Assembly: GCA_903930665.1 (NCBI GenBank)
Contig: CAIYZI010000212.1
Coordinates: forward strand, 1-5,668
DNA from: an uncultured beta proteobacterium
Lineage (GTDB): Bacteria; Pseudomonadota; Gammaproteobacteria; Burkholderiales; Burkholderiaceae
Direction: 5' to 3'
Length of the DNA: 5,668 bases
A program made the translations under genes and the position numbers. The number at the start of each line of letters is the position of its first letter. Position 1 is the stretch's first letter. A model generated the notes under the pieces. The model had not been told where the DNA came from and searched no databases. It was given only the letters and a program-made list of their open reading frames with translations. Shown in pieces: positions 1-5,477 of this stretch.

Positions 1-565
1 ATACCACCAACATTAAGCCTGGGCCAATACCCGCTAAAAATAAGCGGCCCAATGATTGCTCGGCAGCTACCGAGTACAAAATCATGGTGATCGATGGCGG
101 CAATAAAATACCTAAAGTGCCACCCGCAGCAATAATGCCAGCAGCTAAACCAGGCGAATAACCACGTTTACGCATCTCAGGAATACCAGCGCTACCAATT
201 GCAGAGCAGGTTGCAGGACTAGAGCCTGCCATCGCAGCAAATAAAGCACATGCTAAAACGTTGGCAACACCTAGGCCTCCAGGAATCTTGCCAAGCCACA
301 CATGCAATGCTTCATACAGATCCTGACCAGCCCTTGATCGACCTATGGCCGCCCCCTTCATGATGAATAAGGGAATAGAAAGCAAGGTAATACTGGCCAT
401 CTCCTCATACACGTTCTGAGTTACCGTATCCAATGAGGATGCTGGCATAAAGAAAATCATGAAAATGACTGCAACACTACCTAATGCAAATGAAATCGGC
501 ATTCCTGAAAACATCACCAACAGGGTAACTGCCGTAAATAAAATTCCAAGCGTCAGAATTGACAT
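1..565 (-). CDS. dctM: TRAP transporter large permease DctM, N-terminal 188 residues (runs off left edge)
   Basis: This is the large membrane subunit of a TRAP transporter, the sodium-coupled channel that takes a small carboxylate from the DctP binding protein across the inner membrane. The reading frame opens with ATG at 565-563 and stays open to the window edge, giving 188 residues of a family usually about 430 long. The call rests on the typical DctM core: LLSIPLFIMKG (residues 61-71), FAAMAGSSPATCSAIGS (109-125), IPEMRKRGYSP (128-138) and GGTLGILLPPSI (148-159). Hydrophobic membrane segments lie around residues 5-40, 96-116 and 140-168. A ribosome binding site AGAAGG (576-581) lies ten bases upstream, inside the end of dctQ. 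Only two bases separate the dctQ stop from this start, so the two subunits are almost certainly cotranscribed. Malonate as substrate is inferred from the neighbouring decarboxylase; the permease sequence alone does not show it. Confidence 0.95.
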   Translation of the reverse strand, partial: MSILTLGILFTAVTLLVMFSGMPISFALGSVAVIFMIFFMPASSLDTVTQNVYEEMASITLLSIPLFIMKGAAIGRSRAGQDLYEALHVWLGKIPGGLGVANVLACALFAAMAGSSPATCSAIGSAGIPEMRKRGYSPGLAAGIIAAGGTLGILLPPSITMILYSVAAEQSLGRLFLAGIGPGLMLVV

Positions 566-567
566 AA

Positions 568-1074
568 TTAATTAACCTTCTCTGACTTAGAAAAATCCCC
601 AAATACCTGGAGCAAAATTTGCACCGCAAGTAGCGACATACCCAAGGCCATCATGCCGTAAGGAATCCATAAAGAAGGTGCCCATGATGAAGAGCTCACT
701 TGGCCCTCAACCCAAGCTTCATCGAAGAGACTCCAGGACTTCCATGCAAAAAAAGCACAGAAGGCACAAGAAATCACATCAACAAGAATGACCCTGATTT
801 GATTAAGCGCTTTTGGCAGAATTGTAGAAATTGCGGATATTCCAACATGTCCACGAATCTCCTGAACATAAGCGCCACATAAAAAAGTAGCTCCCACCAG
901 GCAAAATACTGAAGCCTCGTCCTGCCAATCGGTGGTTGCCTGAAATAAACCGCGCGATACAACGCTATAACTTAAGATAACCGCAGCAGCCACCAAAGCA
1001 AGCGAACCCACAAACAACATCAACTTGTTGATGGCTGACACTAAGCGGTCAACAGCTTGAACAATTTGCATCAT
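568..1074 (-). CDS. dctQ: TRAP transporter small permease DctQ
   Basis: This is the small four-helix membrane subunit of a TRAP transporter, which assembles with DctM in the inner membrane. The 168-residue length is normal for the family. Predicted membrane segments are at about residues 20-41, 54-73, 94-112 and 135-157. The family hallmark between helices 1 and 2 is present: an arginine after helix 1 (R41), then TTDWQDEASVF (47-57) with the conserved tryptophan and acidic pair, then QEIRGHVGI (71-79) after helix 2. Two adjacent ATG codons (1074-1072 and 1071-1069) could both serve as start; the first is given. It begins two bases after the dctP stop with only a weak purine stretch upstream, which suggests translation coupled to dctP. 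Two bases then separate it from dctM. Identity as DctQ is secure; the transported substrate is inferred from context. Confidence 0.95.
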   Translation of the reverse strand: MMQIVQAVDRLVSAINKLMLFVGSLALVAAAVILSYSVVSRGLFQATTDWQDEASVFCLVGATFLCGAYVQEIRGHVGISAISTILPKALNQIRVILVDVISCAFCAFFAWKSWSLFDEAWVEGQVSSSSWAPSLWIPYGMMALGMSLLAVQILLQVFGDFSKSEKVN

Positions 1075-1076
1075 TC

Positions 1077-2141
1077 TTAGATCAGCTTTTGAGCTGCTTG
1101 GATTAAAGCGGCACAGTTTTCATTTTTATCTGAAAAATCTTTCCATGCGCTATCGCGTGCGATTACTTGCCACTTGTTAACAATAGCCGCATCTAAATCC
1201 GTTACTTTGCTGCCTGCACGTGCATAAGCTAAAGCAGCAGATTTGTCATCATCCTTTGCAGCGTCCATCGCAAATTTTTCCATATCCGCACCTACAGCCA
1301 TCAAAGTATCCCGCTGGTCTTTAGGCAAGGCATCAAAAATTTGCTTTGACATCAATAATGGCTCAAGCATGAACCAATAGGATTTATTTCTAGCGCTGGT
1401 AAATGCTTTAGCCAACTCTTCTAGCTTGAAGGACATAAAGCTTGTTGAAGAGGTATAGGCGGCATCCATTGCACCCGTTTGCATAGCAGCGTAGATCTCA
1501 TTAGAAGGCAAGGAGATCACAGAAGCGCCTGCAGCCTTAAGCATCAAATCAAACTCTCGACTGCCGCCACGAATCTTCATACCTTTAACATCATCAGGGA
1601 CGATGATAGGCTTTAATCTACTAGCAACACCACCAGCCTGCCAAACCCAACTCAAAATCACAATTCCCTTACTCTCGAGGAATTTGGTTAACAAGCGACC
1701 TACTTCAGCGGTTTTCCATTTTGCAGCTTGTTCATAACTTGTTACCAAGGCTGGCATCAGGCTGATGTTCACTTCTGGAACCTCACCACCAGCATATGGC
1801 AATGGGAACAAACTAAGATCTAAAGCTCCTTTACGCATAGCGCTAAATTGCGCATTGGTTTTCATAAGGGATGAGCCTGGGTATACCTGAAACTTCAAAG
1901 CACCCTTAGTACGCTTTTCTACTTCTACGCTAAACCTTCTGCACAGACGATCACGGAAATCGCCAGATTCAATAGTGCCTCCAGGGAACTGATGGGAGAT
2001 GTTGAGAGTTTTTGAACTTTCTGCAGCCCAAACGCTTGAGCCCAGACCCATCAACGGCAAGGCAGCTGAGCCAGCCAAAAGTTGACGACGTAACGCATTA
2101 GGTTTAGATGCATCAAAACCAGTATCGAATTCATTACTCAT
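1077..2141 (-). CDS. dctP: TRAP transporter periplasmic solute-binding protein DctP, probably for malonate or a related dicarboxylate
   Basis: This is the periplasmic binding protein that captures the substrate and delivers it to the DctQ-DctM permease. The 354 residues comprise an export signal and a DctP-type binding domain. The signal has a paired arginine (R18-R19), the hydrophobic stretch QLLAGSAALPLMGLG (20-34) and a likely cleavage after VWA (37-39). The mature part shows the family landmarks YPGSSL (88-93), GMKIRGG (188-194) and PSNEIYAAMQTGAMDA (212-227). R191 in the KIR motif aligns with the arginine that clamps the substrate carboxylate in characterised TRAP binding proteins, so an organic acid ligand is expected. 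The start is well fixed by a strong AGGAG six bases upstream. The gene follows malonyl-CoA decarboxylase after 165 bases and leads directly into dctQ. A malonate ligand is inferred from that neighbour and was not read from the binding pocket. Confidence 0.93.
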   Translation of the reverse strand: MSNEFDTGFDASKPNALRRQLLAGSAALPLMGLGSSVWAAESSKTLNISHQFPGGTIESGDFRDRLCRRFSVEVEKRTKGALKFQVYPGSSLMKTNAQFSAMRKGALDLSLFPLPYAGGEVPEVNISLMPALVTSYEQAAKWKTAEVGRLLTKFLESKGIVILSWVWQAGGVASRLKPIIVPDDVKGMKIRGGSREFDLMLKAAGASVISLPSNEIYAAMQTGAMDAAYTSSTSFMSFKLEELAKAFTSARNKSYWFMLEPLLMSKQIFDALPKDQRDTLMAVGADMEKFAMDAAKDDDKSAALAYARAGSKVTDLDAAIVNKWQVIARDSAWKDFSDKNENCAALIQAAQKLI

Positions 2142-2147
2142 GACAGT

Positions 2148-2153
2148 CTCCTA
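2148..2153 (-). promoter_or_regulatory. Strong ribosome binding site of dctP
   Basis: On the coding strand this reads TAGGAG, with six bases (ACTGTC) before the dctP ATG. It is the best Shine-Dalgarno match among the gene starts in the window. It fixes the start codon, and therefore the 18-residue stretch ahead of the paired arginine in the signal peptide. A strong site here fits a binding protein that is normally made in excess over its permease. Confidence 0.85.
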
Positions 2154-2240
2154 TTAATTTCCTGGAATTACATTGAACTTCTTCATTACCGCTATTTTGA
2201 CTACTGTACTGCACTACTTTATTGCTGCATTTTATTAAAG

Positions 2241-2262
2241 GCGAACAATTCAAGTTGTTCAC
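2241..2262 (-). terminator. Hairpin in the gap between malonyl-CoA decarboxylase and dctP (possible weak terminator or processing site)
   Basis: On the transcribed strand GAACAA and TTGTTC face each other across a six-base loop (CTTGAA). A G-U and a G-C pair extend the stem to eight base pairs in RNA. It lies 44 bases after the decarboxylase stop and about 100 bases before the dctP start. Only three T residues follow (CCTTTAATAAAA), so it is not a classic intrinsic terminator. Partial termination, or a stabilised 3' end after cleavage, could set a different level for the decarboxylase and the transporter. The rest of the 2142-2306 gap holds the dctP ribosome binding site and no promoter I find convincing. 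Confidence 0.35.
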
Positions 2263-2306
2263 TCTCGTCTCCTGCACCTACAAATTCTTTTAGCGCTTTG
2301 TAAACT

Positions 2307-3611
2307 CTATGGCTGCATTAAGCGCCCTACTGCTCTTGAGTACACAATCTGACCGTTTACAAAACGCTCATGGTTATTTTCGACATTATCCAGGTCATAA
2401 AGGTAGTTCACCATCAAACCAGCAGATTGCCTTAAACCCTTACGCGAAAGATCTCCAGCCCAGTTAATCAGATGCAATTTAGCGCCGTTACCTAAGTGGA
2501 ACTTAGCAACAGGGTTCCCAGCACGGCCTGTTGACGCCAAACCTAAATAAATACCAGCAAGACTTAGCAAAGCTTCTTTTTCTTTTTCTGTCGCTTGATC
2601 TGGATGCCATCCGCCACTCAATCTCTCGCTCCATGATTGAGTTTCTAATTTGAGTACTGCTAAAGATTGATCACGTGCCAACTTAAGATTAGGCTTCAAA
2701 CGATCCTCGGGAACACCATCACCTAAGTTTGCCCCTGCAGCAACCCAATCCATAAATCCAGGGATAGGCGATAAGGTGACAAAGGTTTTAATACCAGGGA
2801 ACTCAGCATGCAATTGTTCTGCTACTCGCTTGATGAGGAAATTTCCCATGGAAACACCGCGTAAACCAGGCTCACAGTTGCTGATGGAGTAAAACACTGC
2901 CACTTTATATTGAGAGACCTGCTCAACAGTTTCAGCCTTCTTATCAACCAATGGAGTGATCACTGTTGGAATCTCAGGAAGTAACGCTACCTCGACAAAA
3001 ATTAAAGGCTCACTAGGAAGCTGGGGATGAAAGAATGCAAAACACCGACGATCTGGCTGCAGGCGACGACGCAAATCATCCCAGCCATCAATCGCGTGCA
3101 CGGCCTCATGTTGAATTAACTTTTCAAGAACCTCAGCCGGCGATTTCCAATCAACGCGGTGCATCTTTAAAAATCCTGGATTAAACCAAGATGAAAGCAA
3201 ATGTCGCATATCAAAATCGACTGCAGCAAGCTCTGGTTTTTTATCCAAGACTTGTAATAGATCTCTACGCATTTGCACAACTGCAGCAGTGCCCTGGCTC
3301 GCGCGATTTAAGCGACGGAATAGCTCTTGGCGAGGAGACTCGATTACCTTTTGCAGTTGAATGTAATTGCGTGCACTTGCTTCGGCTGCATAATTTTGAG
3401 CAGCCTTCATAACTACTTCGGATTGAGGGTTTAATCTTTCGAACAGGAAAGTGAAAAACTGAACATGCTGATCTTTGCTTAATTTGCGGTAGTTGTTCAC
3501 CACATCGTCAGCCATGCTCACCGCATTGGATTCGCCACGCTCAGAAATCAAACGATTAATCGCTTTATTTGCCTTAGACAGGTTCCGAGCTTTTGCTAGC
3601 TTTTCCAGCAT
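2307..3611 (-). CDS. matA: Malonyl-CoA decarboxylase
   Basis: This cytoplasmic enzyme converts malonyl-CoA to acetyl-CoA and CO2. At 434 residues it is a full-length bacterial member of the MCD family. The N-terminal part (about 1-175) is the helical domain; the C-terminal part is the GNAT-like catalytic domain. Conserved stretches are FFHPQLPSEPLIFVEVALLP (193-212), YSISNCEPGLRGVSMGNFLI (241-260), FVTLSPIPGF (277-286), AKFHLGNGA (369-377) and SAGLMVNYLYD (396-406). S281 in TLSPIPGF and H372 in FHLGNG correspond to the serine and histidine regarded as catalytic in characterised members, so the enzyme looks active. The ATG at 3611-3609 has GAGAG a suitable distance upstream. The gene lies downstream of an MdcR-like regulator and upstream of a TRAP transporter, which supports a role in malonate catabolism over the alternative of tuning malonyl-CoA for fatty-acid synthesis. 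The symbol follows the rhizobial mat nomenclature; mcd is also used. Confidence 0.95.
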   Translation of the reverse strand: MLEKLAKARNLSKANKAINRLISERGESNAVSMADDVVNNYRKLSKDQHVQFFTFLFERLNPQSEVVMKAAQNYAAEASARNYIQLQKVIESPRQELFRRLNRASQGTAAVVQMRRDLLQVLDKKPELAAVDFDMRHLLSSWFNPGFLKMHRVDWKSPAEVLEKLIQHEAVHAIDGWDDLRRRLQPDRRCFAFFHPQLPSEPLIFVEVALLPEIPTVITPLVDKKAETVEQVSQYKVAVFYSISNCEPGLRGVSMGNFLIKRVAEQLHAEFPGIKTFVTLSPIPGFMDWVAAGANLGDGVPEDRLKPNLKLARDQSLAVLKLETQSWSERLSGGWHPDQATEKEKEALLSLAGIYLGLASTGRAGNPVAKFHLGNGAKLHLINWAGDLSRKGLRQSAGLMVNYLYDLDNVENNHERFVNGQIVYSRAVGRLMQP

Positions 3612-3618
3612 GGTTTTC

Positions 3619-3631
3619 TCTCAAGTTGAGA
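3619..3631. repeat. Small dyad overlapping the decarboxylase ribosome binding site
   Basis: TCTCAA and TTGAGA form perfect six-base arms around a single base. On the coding strand the right arm runs into the GAGAG used as the Shine-Dalgarno sequence of the decarboxylase gene. If the arms pair in RNA, or if a protein binds here, ribosome access would be reduced. It shares three bases (3629-3631) with the larger dyad beside it, so the two cannot both form fully. The symmetry is seen directly; a function is inference. Confidence 0.35.
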
Positions 3632-3653
3632 TGGCTAAACAGTTTAGTCATCT
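3629..3653. repeat. 25-base dyad in the predicted leader of the decarboxylase gene
   Basis: On the coding strand the arms are AGATGACTAAAC and GTTTAGCCATCT around one central base (3641). They match as inverted repeats at 11 of 12 positions. The element starts next to the predicted transcription start and ends 18 bases before the decarboxylase ATG. It could be an operator for a dimeric regulator, or a leader hairpin of up to eleven pairs with one A-C mismatch. There is no T run behind it, so a simple terminator is unlikely. Confidence 0.5.
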
Positions 3654-3660
3654 GAAGCAA

Positions 3661-3688
3661 ATTTAAAGAGCGAGAACCACAAAATCAA
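3661..3688 (-). promoter_or_regulatory. Candidate promoter of the malonyl-CoA decarboxylase gene
   Basis: On the coding strand a -35-like TTGATT (3688-3683) and a -10-like TTAAAT (3666-3661) are separated by 16 bases. Each matches four of six consensus positions. This would start transcription at about 3654 and leave a leader of roughly 42 bases. A mediocre promoter is normal for a gene that needs a LysR-type activator. The placement is supported by the dyads upstream, which fall at about -62 and -40 relative to this start. It is a prediction from sequence only. Confidence 0.4.
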
Positions 3689-3724
3689 TTAAGTTAATGT
3701 GTTATTCATTAACTTTAAGTTAAT
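3689..3724. promoter_or_regulatory. Likely LysR-type operator: perfect 17-base dyad plus a third half-site
   Basis: ATTAACTTTAAGTTAAT at 3708-3724 is a perfect inverted repeat with eight-base arms around one base, and it contains the T-N11-A pattern (3710 and 3722) typical of LysR-type recognition sites. A third copy of the half-site, within TTAAGTTAAT, lies at 3689-3698. It is in the same orientation as the right half of the dyad (3715-3724) and exactly 26 bases away. The third copy touches the candidate -35 box. A strong site near -60 plus a partial site near -40 is the usual LysR-type arrangement. The regulator gene ends at 3751, directly upstream, so it is the natural candidate to bind here. 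The repeats are seen; the binding partner is inferred. Confidence 0.55.
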
Positions 3725-3750
3725 TATTATAGAGAATATAAAAATGGGAA

Positions 3751-4659
3751 CTAGGAGTTATTGCGATGCAACATACGGGCCTCAGCCGCTAAAGCCAAAA
3801 TATTGGGATTAGATTCGTTAACCTTTAGATAGATAAGGGATATATGCTGAATCACCTCATATTTTTCTAATAGAGGGGTAAATTCAATCGCATCACCCAT
3901 CATTTCCTTAACCCTGCCCGGTAAAAGGGTTCTTCCCATGCCACTTGCCACCATATTCATTAATGAAAAGATATCTCCCACCTTCATGACAATATTGGGT
4001 TCATAGCCAGCCAGCTTAAAGGTGTCATAAAAGCCTGATGTTGTAGCAAAACCATCCAATAAGGCCAGAAACTTTTCCTCTTGATAGTCCGCCATATCTA
4101 CCGTCAATTGCTTTGGCTTTTGCTGCTTCGAAGAGGCTAAATACAGTCTATCTTCAAACAAAGGCACTACCTGCATTTCATCAGGCAGTGGTGTAAAGGG
4201 GATAGCAATGAGAATTGCATCGATTCTGCCCTCTACGAGCTTTTTCATTAAGTCTTCATTTGACCCCAAAAATAAATCGATATCCAAATCGGATCTACGA
4301 ATTTTGGTGCCCATAATGAGCTTTGGGATCACATTAGCGGTGAGGGAGTACATTGCACCAAGGCGAATTTGACCACTTTCTATGCCAGCCTTATCACGAG
4401 TTCTCTTGATGATGCGCTCAGCATCCGCTAGCAAGTCTAAGGAAGACTCGGCAAGATATAAGGCGGTTGGCAAAGGCTTTAATAAGCGGCCATCTCGAAT
4501 AAACAGGGGGCAGCCAATGCCATCCTCAAGGGAGTGCAGAGCCTTATGAATACTCACAGAACTCAGGCCCATCTCATCTGCAGTGCGAGATAAGTTACCG
4601 GTTTTCACAAAAGAGCAAAGAATTTGCAGCTTGCGAAGTGTGACTTCCTCATTGAGCAT
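3751..4659 (-). CDS. mdcR: LysR-type transcriptional regulator resembling the malonate regulator MdcR
   Basis: This is a DNA-binding regulator of 302 residues, the normal LysR length. The winged helix-turn-helix is at the N-terminus: LRKLQILCSFVKTGNLSRTA (8-27) followed by LSSVSIHKALHSLEDGIGCP (32-51), then a linker helix to about residue 95 and a two-lobed effector domain. It resembles my recollection of MdcR proteins beyond the general family pattern, notably in IMGTKIRRSDLDIDLFLGSN (115-134), LLPGRV (245-250), EKYEVIQHISLIYL (265-278) and NPNILALAAEARM (284-296). MdcR senses malonate-derived signals and activates malonate genes. Unlike many LysR regulators it is not divergent from its presumed target; it lies upstream of the decarboxylase on the same strand. 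It starts five bases after the lgt stop, so it is probably expressed with lgt at a low constitutive level. LysR membership is certain; the MdcR assignment is likely but was not confirmed by alignment. Confidence 0.85.
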   Translation of the reverse strand: MLNEEVTLRKLQILCSFVKTGNLSRTADEMGLSSVSIHKALHSLEDGIGCPLFIRDGRLLKPLPTALYLAESSLDLLADAERIIKRTRDKAGIESGQIRLGAMYSLTANVIPKLIMGTKIRRSDLDIDLFLGSNEDLMKKLVEGRIDAILIAIPFTPLPDEMQVVPLFEDRLYLASSKQQKPKQLTVDMADYQEEKFLALLDGFATTSGFYDTFKLAGYEPNIVMKVGDIFSLMNMVASGMGRTLLPGRVKEMMGDAIEFTPLLEKYEVIQHISLIYLKVNESNPNILALAAEARMLHRNNS

Positions 4660-4664
4660 GAGTG

Positions 4665-5453
4665 CTAACTCTTCTTGGGCTTAAAGAACATCAATAAATA
4701 CATGCCAAAAAAGATCATAGGAACGCAAAGCCATTGCCCCATAGACAATCCCAATCCCAGCAGACCCAAGAAAGCGTCAGGCTCGCGGGCAAACTCAGCC
4801 AAGAATCGGCAAATTCCGTAGCCCAATAAAAAGAGACCAGAAACCTGCCCTACTCTGCGAGGCTTGCTGGCGAAGATCCATAAAATAATCCCCAACAATA
4901 TGCCTTCGCCAAACAATTGGTAAATTTGAGAAGGATGGCGCGGCACAGAGTCCACCAAGGGGAACACCATTGCCCAAGGAAGATCAGTAGGTCTTCCCCA
5001 TAACTCGCCATTAATAAAATTACCCAGCCGGCCAAAAGCCAAACCAAACGGAACTAAGGGGGCAACAAGATCACTGACTACAAAGAAGGTTGTTTTACGC
5101 TGATGGGCAAACCATAGCAATGCCACCAACACTCCCAGTAGGCCTCCATGGAAGGACATGCCGCCTTCCCAGATCTTCAAAATGCTCAATGGGTGCGTCA
5201 GATAAAAGCCAGGCATATAAAACAGGGTGTAACCAAGACGCCCGCCCAAGACCACCCCTAAAACTCCAGCAAACAATAAATCCTCAAGGTCCTTATAAGT
5301 CCAGCCCATCCTTTGATAAAGAGGGGTGCGAATACGTAAGCGCCCTAATAACAAGAATTGTGCAAATGCCAAAAGGTACATGACGCCATACCAATGAATT
5401 GCAAAAGAGCCAATATGAATGGCTACAGGATCAAACTGAGGATGGATCAACAT
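4665..5453 (-). CDS. lgt: Phosphatidylglycerol-prolipoprotein diacylglyceryl transferase Lgt
   Basis: This inner-membrane enzyme attaches diacylglycerol from phosphatidylglycerol to the lipobox cysteine of prolipoproteins, the first step of lipoprotein maturation. At 262 residues, with about seven membrane segments, it has the usual size. The family signature GRLGNFINGELWGR is at 141-154. Other conserved parts are HWYGVMY (20-26), GGRLGY (70-75), WEGGMSFHGG (95-104), HPSQIYQ (173-179) and CRFLAEFAREPD (215-226). By position H102, R142, N145, R216 and E220 match the essential residues known from E. coli Lgt (H103, R143, N146, R239, E243), so the protein should be functional. It follows the unidentified upstream gene after 24 bases and precedes the regulator by five. 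The 24-base leader is pyrimidine- and A/T-rich without a recognisable Shine-Dalgarno sequence. The given ATG is still the only sensible start, because conserved residues begin within the first 20. Confidence 0.97.
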   Translation of the reverse strand: MLIHPQFDPVAIHIGSFAIHWYGVMYLLAFAQFLLLGRLRIRTPLYQRMGWTYKDLEDLLFAGVLGVVLGGRLGYTLFYMPGFYLTHPLSILKIWEGGMSFHGGLLGVLVALLWFAHQRKTTFFVVSDLVAPLVPFGLAFGRLGNFINGELWGRPTDLPWAMVFPLVDSVPRHPSQIYQLFGEGILLGIILWIFASKPRRVGQVSGLFLLGYGICRFLAEFAREPDAFLGLLGLGLSMGQWLCVPMIFFGMYLLMFFKPKKS

Positions 5454-5477
5454 AATGGCAATAGAAATAAAAAAGTC

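Noticed and set aside
2159..2167. Small palindrome TTCC-T-GGAA upstream of the dctP ribosome binding site.
   Set aside because: Arms of four bases are expected by chance, and no second copy was noticed nearby.
3191..3412. A 73-codon open frame on the plus strand.
   Set aside because: It is antisense to the N-terminal domain of malonyl-CoA decarboxylase and has no recognisable domain or evident ribosome binding site.
5090..5383. A 97-codon open frame on the plus strand.
   Set aside because: It lies wholly inside lgt, whose minus-strand frame carries the full family signature; the plus-strand translation shows no recognisable domain.
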